Shown here: positions 53,270 to 61,944 of the stretch, piece after piece | How the letters are laid out: the number at the start of each line of letters is the position of its first letter | Position numbering within the stretch: the stretch's first letter is position 1 | NCBI GenBank assembly: GCA_902168105.1 | Contig: CABHOY010000038.1 | Location: 248,001 to 312,000, forward strand | Direction of reading: 5' to 3' | DNA from: an uncultured Flavihumibacter sp. | GTDB lineage: Bacteria > Bacteroidota > Bacteroidia > Chitinophagales > Chitinophagaceae | Length of the DNA stretch: 64,000 nucleotides | Position numbers and translations under genes: made by a program | The notes under the pieces: model-generated | What the model saw: only the letters and a program-made list of their open reading frames with translations | What the model was told of the DNA's origin: nothing | Databases searched by the model: none

Positions 53270-54553
53270 TTACTTGCGTAATGATTTAAATGCAGCACGT
53301 AATTCTTCTGCAAATAATTGTGGTTCTTCCCATGCAGCAAAGTGACCACCTTTCTTCACCTCATTAAAATAGGTCAGGTTAGGGTATGCACGCTCTGCCC
53401 AGGTCTTAGGCGCCTGGTAAATTTCGCCAGGGAATACTGTTATAGCAACAGGTATCTTGATATCATTCGTCTTCTGCTCTACCACGTTGAAGTTGTTATT
53501 GTTGTTTTCCCAATATAACTGTGCGGCAGAAGCTGCTGTTCCGGTAACCCAGTAAAGTGTGATGTCATCCAGTATTTCATCTTTAGTAAGTGACTTCTCT
53601 GCATTACCTCCACTGTAAGTCCAGTCGTTGAATTTATCCATGAAGAAAGAAGCCAGGGCTACAGGAGAATCGGTCAGTCCGAAGCCTAAAGTTTCAGGAC
53701 GTGTCACCATCATACCGGCATAACCGGCTCCTCTTGTATAAAGCTTATTGAGTGAGGCGTAAGCAGCCTTTTCTTTGTCAGATAAACCAGCAGGCGCAGG
53801 GTCTCCGTTCTTCAGCGCATTGGCAATATCTGCAGGTACGGTGGCAGGCATATTCACATGGATGCCCAGTAAACCTTCAGGCGCCTGGCGCCCCATGGCA
53901 TCTGCAACAACTGCACCCCAGTCGCCACCCTGTGATACATAGTGCTGATAACCTAAACGTTTCATTAATACGTCCCAGGCACGTCCCATTCTTTCTACAC
54001 CCCATCCTGGTTCTTTAGGTTTTTCTGAGAAGCCATATCCTGGCATGGACGGTATTACAACATCAAAGGCGTCATCAGCTGTTCCGCCATATTTTGTAGG
54101 ATCAGTCAGCGGACCAATCGCTTTTACCATTTCGAGTATAGAGCCCGGCCATCCATGTGTAAGTAACAATGGCATCGCATTTTTATTTTTGGAACGTACA
54201 TGTATGAAGTGTATGTCCAGGCCATCAATGTTAGTTACGAATTGCGGTAATGCATTCAGCTTAGCTTCCACTTTCCGCCAGTCATAATCAGTGCCCCAGT
54301 ATTTCAGCAGTCTTTGCATCTGCTCCAGTCTGACGCCCTGGGATTGGTCCTTCACGGTTTCTTTATCCACCCATTTAGTGGCATTGACCCGCTGACGAAG
54401 TTCTGTCAATGTCTGATCGGGAACGTTGATATGGAAGGGACGGATCGCGTCAGCACCTGAAGTAGATCCACCTTGTGCAAAACCTGTCGCCGTGAAGAAC
54501 ATGAGCGCCCCTGTAGCAAGGGTCTTTACTAAATCTCTTTTTATAAGTCTCAT
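53270..54553 (-). CDS. Secreted epoxide hydrolase, EHN-domain alpha/beta hydrolase
   Basis: A 427-residue exported protein. The start at 54553 (MRLIKRDLVKTLATGALMFFTATGFAQ) gives a signal peptide; an ATG at 54613 adds twenty residues without improving it. The N-terminal EHN domain (~35-140: RPFHINVPDQTLTELRQRV, TDYDWRKVEAKLNALPQF) precedes an alpha/beta hydrolase with LLTHGWPGS (oxyanion HGWP), the nucleophile Asp in GGDWGA and the terminal His in GGHFAAWEEP. This is the juvenile-hormone/microsomal-type epoxide hydrolase group, converting epoxides to diols. It stands alone; the physiological substrate is unknown. Confidence 0.9.
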   Translation of the reverse strand: MRLIKRDLVKTLATGALMFFTATGFAQGGSTSGADAIRPFHINVPDQTLTELRQRVNATKWVDKETVKDQSQGVRLEQMQRLLKYWGTDYDWRKVEAKLNALPQFVTNIDGLDIHFIHVRSKNKNAMPLLLTHGWPGSILEMVKAIGPLTDPTKYGGTADDAFDVVIPSMPGYGFSEKPKEPGWGVERMGRAWDVLMKRLGYQHYVSQGGDWGAVVADAMGRQAPEGLLGIHVNMPATVPADIANALKNGDPAPAGLSDKEKAAYASLNKLYTRGAGYAGMMVTRPETLGFGLTDSPVALASFFMDKFNDWTYSGGNAEKSLTKDEILDDITLYWVTGTAASAAQLYWENNNNNFNVVEQKTNDIKIPVAITVFPGEIYQAPKTWAERAYPNLTYFNEVKKGGHFAAWEEPQLFAEELRAAFKSLRK

Positions 54554-54938
54554 TGTTTTCTTTTTTATGTAAGGATATTTTTTAGCTAATTCGTTTGGCA
54601 AAAGTATAGCCATTGACGGCCTCCATCAATTAGCAAACAGCACAAGCAGACAAAATGAAGGTTGAACCAGTCATTTCGAAACCTGAAGTTTACATCATGC
54701 TGTTAAATACACTTATATAATTATTGCTGAGGGGTTGGCATTAGCAGAGGATCCGGAAAACCAATTAAATCCATCTCCTGCTCTATTGGTGGTATATCGA
54801 TGTTATTATTGTTACATTGAGTTGATTAACACGCATGCGCTTTGAATTGTTTGAATGCTATCTCCACTTTTTTAAAAAGCCCTCTTCCCCTCCCTTTCCT
54901 GTTTATTGACTTTTTTCTTAAAAAAAAACAACCTACCT
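54554..54938. other. Non-coding region between the epoxide hydrolase and blaI genes
   Basis: 385 bases with no ORF of coding character; it contains a polypurine/polypyrimidine stretch near 54870-54930. The last part leads into the blaI-type promoter. Confidence 0.4.
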
Positions 54939-54970
54939 ATTGCAACGTACGTTTTTAATACATACCTTTG
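54939..54970 (+). promoter_or_regulatory. Promoter of the BlaI-type gene with a palindromic operator
   Basis: A TTG at 54940-54942 and TACCTTTG at 54963-54970 are spaced by 20 bases, fitting the Bacteroidota TTTG-N19-21-TAnnTTTG promoter. The perfect palindrome AACGTACGTT (54944-54953) lies between them, a position fit for repressor blockade. The ATG at 54976 begins 5 bases after the -7 box, so the mRNA is probably leaderless or nearly so. Confidence 0.6.
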
Positions 54971-54975
54971 GAATC

Positions 54976-55377
54976 ATGAGTTTATTTAAGAAAGATTCAT
55001 CCCCCGAGATGGTGCCGACGAAGACTGAAATGGACGTGCTGCAGGTCCTGTGGCAGTATGGTCCCTCTACTGTACGCTTTGTTCATGATAAGCTGAATGA
55101 GCAGAAAGAGGCGGTGATCTATACCAGTACCCTGAAGCTGATGCAGGTAATGAAAGAGAAAGGGATGCTGGACCGTGACGAAAGCAGCATGAAGCACGTT
55201 TACAGTGCTGCCGTGGAAGAGAAAAAGGTGAAAGGCACCCTGCTGAACCGGTTTATGGATAGTATGTACAATGGCTCTCCCAGCGACCTGATGGTGGCGT
55301 TACTGGGTAACGATAAGACATCGCCGGAAGAGTTAAAGAAGATGAAAGAGTTATTAAAAAGTATGGACAGTAAATAA
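54976..55377 (+). CDS. BlaI/MecI/CopY-family transcriptional repressor
   Basis: A 133-residue repressor; the start at 54976 (MSLFKKDSSPEMVPTKTEMDVLQVLWQYG) is preferred because it fits the family start and the promoter, while the ATG at 54940 would lie within the promoter. The winged helix-turn-helix is at ~15-80 (STVRFVHDKLNEQKEAVIYTSTLKLMQVMKEKGML); the C-terminal dimerisation helix follows and contains the area normally cleaved by a BlaR1-type protease. The BlaR1-like gene starts 18 bases downstream, the usual two-gene sensor-repressor pair. Signal and target genes are not beta-lactam-specific here, as no beta-lactamase gene is in the locus. Confidence 0.92.
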   Translation: MSLFKKDSSPEMVPTKTEMDVLQVLWQYGPSTVRFVHDKLNEQKEAVIYTSTLKLMQVMKEKGMLDRDESSMKHVYSAAVEEKKVKGTLLNRFMDSMYNGSPSDLMVALLGNDKTSPEELKKMKELLKSMDSK

Positions 55378-55395
55378 ATAAATCATTTCATATCC

Positions 55396-57348
55396 ATGTA
55401 CCCATACCTCAACATAAATGCTGGTATTGAACGGCTTCTCCAGGCCTTCAGCTGGATGCTGATACATTCCCTCTGGCAGGGATTGCTGCTGGCTGTTGTC
55501 ACGGCCATCTTACTGCAAACCGCTAAAAAGGCAAAGGCGCAGTTGAGGTATACTATTGTATTCATTCAATTCCTCTTATTTATACTGGCTTCTACATGGA
55601 CGTTCATTCATGTTTTAAGCGGACCTTCAGAAAGCATGATGCCATTGGCAGGCGCTATTGGACAGAATGCTTCACAGCTGCTGAATCTAGATGCTGTCAA
55701 TGTCAGATTGTTTGCTGATAACTGTGCCGCTTATATATCCGATCATGCGCCATTACTGGTACTGATATGGGCCACATTTTTCATCTTCCGCTCTTTCAGG
55801 ATGGTACAAGGATTGATCTACCTGCAAAAGACCAGGAATGCGCATATGCATGCCACGGCAGACTGGCAGGAACGGCTTGTCCTCCTTTGCAGGAAACTGC
55901 ATATTGACCGCCATATCCGTTTACTCGAATCAGTCCGCGTGAAAGTGCCCATGGTGATCGGTCATCTGAAACCCGTGATCCTGATGCCTGCGGGATTGCT
56001 GACCGGTTTGCCGGTGGAACAGATAGAAGCTGTGCTGCTGCATGAACTGGCACACATACGCCGGCATGATTACCTGATCAATCTTATACAAACGTTCTGT
56101 GAAACTGTCTACTTCTTTAATCCGGGACTGTTATGGATATCCGCATTACTGCGCGATGAACGGGAACATTGTTGTGATGATATTGCTCTTGGGCAAACCG
56201 GCAACAAGAAAGAGTTCATACAGGCGCTGATCAGTTTCAAGGAACATGCTATGTACAACTATCCGTCGGCGGTAGCATTTCCTGGCAAAAAGAACCAGTT
56301 GCTGCAAAGGGTCAGCCGCATTATCAACAATAAAAATCAATCGCTGGGAACGGGCGAAAAAGTCTTCTTCCTTGCCGGCATTATCCTGCTGACGGCTATT
56401 TTGTCGACCGCCGCCATTACACAACTGCGGGATATAGAACATGATATTTTCAGTAGTGAACATACAGCAAAGGCATACTATTATACACCGCCTGTACAGC
56501 AACAGTTTTCTGCTATCATCCCTACAGCAGATAAGCCAGTAGCCGGTACTGCCGTCAATGTGACCGAAAATAAATTCCAACAGACTAATGATGGAGCCTC
56601 TGAAGGGGCTTCAGATAGATCTTCTGCAACCGGCGATCAAGCAGTTCAGCCAATGGAGGTAGTAAATGCCGATATCGTCATGAACGATGCACTGGAAGGA
56701 ACTCAGGAAGGGCCGCAGGAAGATAATGCACACCAGGACAAGGCGGAAGATAAGAGCCAGTATGGTCGAAGCAAGTATAATAGACGTCAGTATAGTGGGA
56801 GCAAGTATGGTGATAGCCAATATAGTGGAGGCCAGTATGACAGAGAAATACAAGAAAGGTCACAGGCGCCGTTCTATAGTCCACGCCAGCGACAACAGCC
56901 AGTCATCAGAAAACCATATCATCCGGAAAATAGTCCTGGTCTGAACAGGTTAACTGCCTCCCTCACTGTTGTAAATGAAACGCCCGAACAGGGTACTGCA
57001 CGTGAAATGAGGGAACGTCAGCAAGAAGATGCAAGACAAGCGCATGTACAGTCGGAGAAAGACAGACTGCAAAGTATCAGGGATAAAGAACAGGCTGATC
57101 GCGACCGCTTGCAGGCAGATAGAGACAGAGAGCAGGCTATCAGAGATCGTGCACAGGCTGAGAGAGACAGAGAACAGGCCGTTAAAGACCGTTTACAGGC
57201 GGACAAGGACAGGGAGCAAGCCAGAAAGGATCGCATACAGGCTGACAAAGACAGACAACAGGCCATACTTGACCAGCTGCGGGGTGAGAAAGATCGTGCA
57301 CGGGCCGAGGCAGACAAGAGACGACAAACACAATTTCCAGTTATATAA
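55396..57348 (+). CDS. BlaR1-like M56 membrane metallopeptidase with charged heptad-repeat tail
   Basis: A 650-residue membrane protein: membrane helices at ~20-40, ~55-75 and ~118-138, an M56 peptidase domain with H216-E-L-A-H220 (zinc ligands) and a further helix at ~325-345. Such proteases activate by cleaving the BlaI-type repressor encoded just upstream. The usual beta-lactam-binding sensor is replaced by ~300 residues: a linker, a Tyr/Ser/Gly repeat (SKYN-RRQYSGSKYGDSQYSG, ~455-485) and from ~556 a dozen heptads of the form DRxQAxK/R. The heptads are very similar to those of the secreted protein encoded next, so the tail could bind it. What it senses is unknown. Confidence 0.88.
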   Translation: MYPYLNINAGIERLLQAFSWMLIHSLWQGLLLAVVTAILLQTAKKAKAQLRYTIVFIQFLLFILASTWTFIHVLSGPSESMMPLAGAIGQNASQLLNLDAVNVRLFADNCAAYISDHAPLLVLIWATFFIFRSFRMVQGLIYLQKTRNAHMHATADWQERLVLLCRKLHIDRHIRLLESVRVKVPMVIGHLKPVILMPAGLLTGLPVEQIEAVLLHELAHIRRHDYLINLIQTFCETVYFFNPGLLWISALLRDEREHCCDDIALGQTGNKKEFIQALISFKEHAMYNYPSAVAFPGKKNQLLQRVSRIINNKNQSLGTGEKVFFLAGIILLTAILSTAAITQLRDIEHDIFSSEHTAKAYYYTPPVQQQFSAIIPTADKPVAGTAVNVTENKFQQTNDGASEGASDRSSATGDQAVQPMEVVNADIVMNDALEGTQEGPQEDNAHQDKAEDKSQYGRSKYNRRQYSGSKYGDSQYSGGQYDREIQERSQAPFYSPRQRQQPVIRKPYHPENSPGLNRLTASLTVVNETPEQGTAREMRERQQEDARQAHVQSEKDRLQSIRDKEQADRDRLQADRDREQAIRDRAQAERDREQAVKDRLQADKDREQARKDRIQADKDRQQAILDQLRGEKDRARAEADKRRQTQFPVI

Positions 57349-57438
57349 CAACAGATCATCGTTTTTAAAAACCGTGTAAACACACGGATGGCTTTGTATT
57401 GCCACTACCATTCTAAAATAACAGATATGACCTGAAAA
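57349..57438. other. Spacer after the BlaR1-like gene
   Basis: No coding ORF; runs into the duplicated hairpin units at 57439. Confidence 0.35.
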
Positions 57439-57582
57439 TTTTCACAGTCCGCACTGTGATGGGATAGCTATTTCCTGTTCCATCCGCGATAACATTACCA
57501 ACAAAAACATACACGATTTTTTTACAGCTACAGCTGTAACAGGATGTTTATTGCCTGTACATCCCGGGCTTTATTACAAACT
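57439..57582. repeat. Imperfect direct repeat of a two-hairpin unit upstream of the heptad-repeat gene
   Basis: Unit 1 (57439-57502) and unit 2 (57519-57582) align over ~63 bases with a period of 80. Each has a first hairpin (TCACAGT-CCGC-ACTGTGA at 57442-57459; TTACAGCT-AC-AGCTGTAA at 57522-57539) and a second one (GGAT...ATCC). Sequences differ while pairing is kept. They lie between the BlaR1-like gene and the start at 57599, so they are probably part of the 5' regulatory region. Confidence 0.55.
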
Positions 57583-57598
57583 TTAAATTCATCAGAAA

Positions 57599-58501
57599 AT
57601 GAGAACAAACTATTTTAAAAGCAACATACTGCTCGCTGCATGCCTGCTAGTATTGACGGTTTCTGTAAACGCGCAGCAATCAACATCTTCAACCAACAGC
57701 TATTCCAGCGATGGACGAAACGGGAAGTCACGCATTACCATCAATGATGATGATAAAACTTACCACATGGAGTTCGTTGATGATAAACTCAGCTTCCTCT
57801 CTGTCGACGGCATACTCGTTCCGCAGGAAAAATGGAGCGACTACAAGAAAATTGTCGACAATGCTATTGCACAAATGAAGAAAGACCGTGAACAGGCAAG
57901 GCTCGACCGCATACAGGCGGAGAAAGACAGAGACCAGGCCAGACTGGATCGTATTCAGGCCGACAAAGACAGGCAGCAGGCAATGAAAGATCGTGCACAG
58001 GCCGAGAAAGATAGAGACCAGGCCATCAGAGATCACTCACGGGCAGATAAAGACAGAGACCAAAGCCTCCGGGATAAAGAGCAGTCTGACCGCGACCGTA
58101 TACAAGCAGATAGAGACAGGGAGCAAGCCTTGAGAGATCGTGCACAGGCAGATAAAGACAGAGAACAGGCTGTAAGGGACCGTGCGCAGGCTGAGAAAGA
58201 CAGGGAACAGGCTGGCAGGGACCGTGTTCAGGCAGAGAAGGACCGTGCGCAGGCAGCGGCAGACAGAAAGCTACTGAATGAATTAACGGATGATCTGGTG
58301 AGTGATAAACTGATCAACAGTGCTGCTGACCTCCGTTTACTGACCCTCACTCCTACTGAAATTACTGTGAATGGTATTAAACAACCAGATGCTGTACACA
58401 AAAAATATCAGGATAAATATACCCGCTTTGCAAAGAATAGCCTGACATACAGCTCTAATGGAAAGAACAGGAATATCCAGATGAGCGGAAATGATCAATA
58501 A
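57599..58501 (+). CDS. Secreted heptad-repeat protein linked to the BlaI/BlaR1-like pair
   Basis: A 300-residue exported protein (signal peptide MRTNYFKSNILLAACLLVL..VNAQ). Residues ~44-90 form a small beta domain (SRITINDDDKTYHMEFVDD; FLSVDGILVP). From D96 to ~222 there are about 18 heptads of the pattern DRxQAxK, highly charged (Asp, Arg, Lys, Glu, Gln), predicted to form a long single alpha-helix or coiled coil. The C-terminal ~75 residues are globular. The repeats are shared with the tail of the BlaR1-like protease upstream. The domain order and function are unknown; a role as ligand, scaffold or envelope spacer is inference. Confidence 0.85.
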   Translation: MRTNYFKSNILLAACLLVLTVSVNAQQSTSSTNSYSSDGRNGKSRITINDDDKTYHMEFVDDKLSFLSVDGILVPQEKWSDYKKIVDNAIAQMKKDREQARLDRIQAEKDRDQARLDRIQADKDRQQAMKDRAQAEKDRDQAIRDHSRADKDRDQSLRDKEQSDRDRIQADRDREQALRDRAQADKDREQAVRDRAQAEKDREQAGRDRVQAEKDRAQAAADRKLLNELTDDLVSDKLINSAADLRLLTLTPTEITVNGIKQPDAVHKKYQDKYTRFAKNSLTYSSNGKNRNIQMSGNDQ

Positions 58502-58549
58502 ACCTGCTTATGCTATAGTTCCCGGAGGTTTTATGGGGGTAAAAAACAA

Positions 58550-58578
58550 AAGGGTGTATCAACATATGATACACCCTT
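58550..58578. terminator. Bidirectional terminator
   Basis: AAGGGTGTATCA (58550-58561) and TGATACACCCTT (58567-58578) are perfect complements with A-rich and T-rich flanks. It serves the converging genes ending at 58501 (+) and 58599 (-). Confidence 0.85.
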
Positions 58579-58598
58579 CCGATTGATATAAAGTTGTT

Positions 58599-61500
58599 TT
58601 ATTTGATCTCTTTCATCATCTCTGTCACAGCAGCTTCCAGCTGGTTATCCTTACCGCTCAAAGCATCTTCGTAACGCAGTGGCACACGGATGTCCGGTTC
58701 CAGCTGTGTATTCTCCAGCGGATGATCGCCAGTTCTTCCGAACACCGCTACCATTGGAATACCGAAAACAATTGTAGGATCTATCTGCCTTTCCCACCAC
58801 ACTGCTGTACCGGTTCCAGGTACCGGCATACCGATCAGTTTACCCAGGTTGTCCTGTTTGTAGATGAAAGGAAAGATGTGGGCGTCGCTGTAGTTGCCCT
58901 CTCCCATCAGTACGCAGCTGGGTCTTGTCCAGCGGGTCTGTGGTTCCCAGGCTTTTGTTCTATGGCTCTGCGGAGCGAAGTTGATATATGCTTTTCCACC
59001 CAGGAAGTTGTACAGGTCATCATGCAGCCATCCGCCGCCGTTGAAACGGGTGTCTACGATCAGGGCCTGTTTTTCCCTGTTCTTGCCCATTACTTCATCG
59101 TATGCGGAGCGGTAGCTGGCGTCGTTCATACCTTGCACATGTACATATCCAATTTTACCACCACTCAGCTTGTCTACCATATTACGCATGTTATTCACCC
59201 AACGTTTGTACATCAGGCTACCTTCCTCCTGACCGGAGATAGGTTTTACTGATTCGTCCCAACGTTTCTGTGTAGCAGGGTCATAGATGCTTACGAGGAT
59301 ATTATTACCTGTCTTACGGTTCAGCAGCATCGCCCAGTCCTGTTGTGCAGAGATCTCATTGCCATCGATACGTTCAATGATATATCCCTTTTTCAGTTTG
59401 CTGAAGGCTTTGTCGAATGGTCCGCCGGTAATCACTTCATCCACTTTCAGGCCATTACCGGTAAAGGTTTCATCGTACAGTAAACCCAATGCGGCAGTGT
59501 TATCGCCATCAGCACGGCCACCATAAAAACGGCCGCCGGTATGAGAGGCATTCAGCTCGCCTAACAGTTCACTGAGCAATTCCTGGAAGTCGTAGTTATT
59601 GCTGATATGTGGCAGGAAACGTGCATAGTTGTTCGCATACATTTCCCAGTCTATTTTCTTTAAAACGGAAGGGTCGTAGAACTTGTCCTCTACCTGTTTC
59701 CATGCATGCTCATAGATGTAACGGCGTTCAGCTTCCTGGTCCAGCAGGAACTCTGTACTGATGGATATTGGTGTGATCTTGCCGGAAGCGGCATCGACCT
59801 TCACCACACTACCCCGGTTGTTGACAAATACCGTGTTACCATCCTTACTAAGTTCAATGCTACCGGGGGCACCGCCTAATTTAGCCAGTATCTTGGTTTC
59901 TCCGGTTCTTGGTTCTGTTACCCACAGATCATATCCCTTTTCGAAGGATGCCATATAGAATACCTTACTTGCATCGTTATTCAGCACATAGTCGCTGATA
60001 GAGGCGCTATTGATGGTCATACGGATGATCCGGCCGTCCAGGTTATTGAAGTCCGGATTAAAGGGCTTTTTAGGCGTAGCTGCGGTATCCTTTTTAGTGG
60101 TAGCAGAATCTTTACCGGACTTCTTAGCATTGTCTTCTTTCTCTTTCAGCAGATTAAATTCATCCTTAGATAATTTATACCTGTCGTACGCCTCCTGGTC
60201 AAAGAACACGCCGAAGATGTCCAGTTCCCTGTTGCCTTGCGTAGCCAGTCCCCGGCGACCGTTACGATCGCTCAGCCAGGTCAGTACCTTACCGTCTGCC
60301 GCCCATTTATTGTTATTTTCTCCGAAGCCGCTCATAACGGGGTAGATGGTCTGGCCTTTAGCATCTGCAGCGATGATGGCTGCATTGCTTACGTTGAAAT
60401 AGCCCTGATGATCGTCGGTTACGATCCACTTCCCGTCCGGGCTCCAGAAGAACTGCCAGTCACCGTCAGAGTAAGAGAAGTTACGTCCTGCAGGTAACAG
60501 GGTACGGCTCTTTTTGGAGGCGACGTTGAACACACGCAATACATTACGGTCTTCCATGTAAGCTATTTCCTTACCATCCGGAGAGAACAGCGGCTGAAAT
60601 TCCTCGGCTTCCGTAGCGATGAGCGGTTCTTCCTTCAGGATGGTAGATGCGAAGAAATAAGGCTCTTCAGTACGTACAATTGAAGCCTGGTAGATGTCCC
60701 AGTTGCCTTTCCGTTCAGCGGCATAAACGATATGTTTCCCGTCGGGCGCCCAGGCAACGGACCTTTCCTGCTGGGGCGTGTTGGTGATACGTTTGGTCAT
60801 ATTGCCTTCCACGCTGGTAACAAAGATCTCACCACGCGCTACGAAGGCCATTTCTTTTCCGCTAGGGCTCATGGCGAACTCAGTCACATTACCACTTATA
60901 GGAAGCGGTTTGGTCACGGAAGAGCGGCCGTCATTAAAGACTTGTATGGCCACTTTCTTCGGTTGCTGCCCCTCTTTCAGTGTATAGATCTCACCGTTCC
61001 AGGTAAAGCAGAGCAGGTCGTCATTTGACTTTGACAGATGGCGTACCGGATGCTTTTCGAAACGGGTGAGCTGTTGCAGTTTAGTCTTATCTGTCAGCGA
61101 GCCTTTAAAGAGGTTTTGAGCGATGCCTCCTTTCTCACTCAGGTAAAATACCTGGTTATCGTCGGCAAATATGGGCTCTCTGTCTTCTCCTTCATAGCCG
61201 GACACCTGCTTGTAGGTCTTCGCGGCAATATCGTACACCCAGATGTCTTTCGTTACGGAAGACACATGGTGTTTGCGCCAGGGATCTTCATATCCTTTTG
61301 TGTCCTGGAAAAGGATATGCGAGCCTTTGCTGTTATAATGGGCGCATTCCGCACCTGCCGCGCTGACCAGGATAGAACGGCCGCCTGTAACGGGGACGTT
61401 ATACAGGTTGTCGAACAGGCCCGAACTAAAGCGTACGTTGGCAGCAGGCGCATTACGGGCGCTGCCGAAAAGCACCTGTTTATTATCAGGCGTAAAGTCG

Positions 61501-61838
61501 TACGGGTAATCGCCGGCACTATTGTAAGTGAGGCGTACAGGCGTACCGCCGGTGGCGGGCATCACAAATACGTCGAAGTTGCCGTAACGGTCACTGGCGA
61601 AGGCGAGTGACTTGCCGTCATGGCTCCACACGGGCATCATGTCATGGGCCTCATGAATGGTGATCGGAATGGCCACACCGCCATTGGCATCTACCCGGTA
61701 GATGTCTCCTTTGTAACCAAAAGCGATGGTCTTGCCATCAGGCGAGATAGCGGGGTATTGTAACCATAAGGCGTTTTCCTGTGCGTAAGCCGTTGTAGCG
61801 GCGTAGCACATTGTAAGAGCAAGTAATAGTTTTCTCAT
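58599..61838 (-). CDS. Tricorn-family protease, S41 (secreted)
   Basis: A 1079-residue secreted protease (signal peptide ending near AYAQEN). The N-terminal ~650 residues hold two propellers with TolB/PD40-type blades (YPAISPDGKTIAFGYKGDIY; PVWSHDGKSLAFASDRYGNFDVFV; WSPDGKWIV). A helical C1-like domain follows (~690-760), then a PDZ-like module (~775-850: ETFTGNGLKVDEVITGGPFDKA) and a C-terminal S41 domain (VHVQGMNDASYRS; DTRFNGGGWLHD) with the nucleophile-type Ser in GNYSDAHIF. Tricorn proteases degrade peptides. The ATG is preceded by only 4 bases from a very stable hairpin (61843-61895). Confidence 0.92.
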   Translation of the reverse strand: MRKLLLALTMCYAATTAYAQENALWLQYPAISPDGKTIAFGYKGDIYRVDANGGVAIPITIHEAHDMMPVWSHDGKSLAFASDRYGNFDVFVMPATGGTPVRLTYNSAGDYPYDFTPDNKQVLFGSARNAPAANVRFSSGLFDNLYNVPVTGGRSILVSAAGAECAHYNSKGSHILFQDTKGYEDPWRKHHVSSVTKDIWVYDIAAKTYKQVSGYEGEDREPIFADDNQVFYLSEKGGIAQNLFKGSLTDKTKLQQLTRFEKHPVRHLSKSNDDLLCFTWNGEIYTLKEGQQPKKVAIQVFNDGRSSVTKPLPISGNVTEFAMSPSGKEMAFVARGEIFVTSVEGNMTKRITNTPQQERSVAWAPDGKHIVYAAERKGNWDIYQASIVRTEEPYFFASTILKEEPLIATEAEEFQPLFSPDGKEIAYMEDRNVLRVFNVASKKSRTLLPAGRNFSYSDGDWQFFWSPDGKWIVTDDHQGYFNVSNAAIIAADAKGQTIYPVMSGFGENNNKWAADGKVLTWLSDRNGRRGLATQGNRELDIFGVFFDQEAYDRYKLSKDEFNLLKEKEDNAKKSGKDSATTKKDTAATPKKPFNPDFNNLDGRIIRMTINSASISDYVLNNDASKVFYMASFEKGYDLWVTEPRTGETKILAKLGGAPGSIELSKDGNTVFVNNRGSVVKVDAASGKITPISISTEFLLDQEAERRYIYEHAWKQVEDKFYDPSVLKKIDWEMYANNYARFLPHISNNYDFQELLSELLGELNASHTGGRFYGGRADGDNTAALGLLYDETFTGNGLKVDEVITGGPFDKAFSKLKKGYIIERIDGNEISAQQDWAMLLNRKTGNNILVSIYDPATQKRWDESVKPISGQEEGSLMYKRWVNNMRNMVDKLSGGKIGYVHVQGMNDASYRSAYDEVMGKNREKQALIVDTRFNGGGWLHDDLYNFLGGKAYINFAPQSHRTKAWEPQTRWTRPSCVLMGEGNYSDAHIFPFIYKQDNLGKLIGMPVPGTGTAVWWERQIDPTIVFGIPMVAVFGRTGDHPLENTQLEPDIRVPLRYEDALSGKDNQLEAAVTEMMKEIK

Positions 61839-61842
61839 AAAT

Positions 61843-61895
61843 AAAGGCGGCTGTTAAATTCACTATCCAAGATAGCAAATTTAACAGCCGCCTTT
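61843..61895 (-). terminator. 18-bp hairpin between the APC permease and tricorn genes
   Basis: AAAGGCGGCTGTTAAATT (61843-61860) and AATTTAACAGCCGCCTTT (61878-61895) are exact complements with a 17-base loop. On the minus strand it ends the permease transcript (T-rich TTTATTTATG follows) but also ends 4 bases before the tricorn ATG, so it may also act as a 5' structure of that gene. Confidence 0.75.
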
Positions 61896-61944
61896 ATTTC
61901 CGAAATGATAAATGGTTTTCTTTCCTGATGGGCCTCTCCTATTG

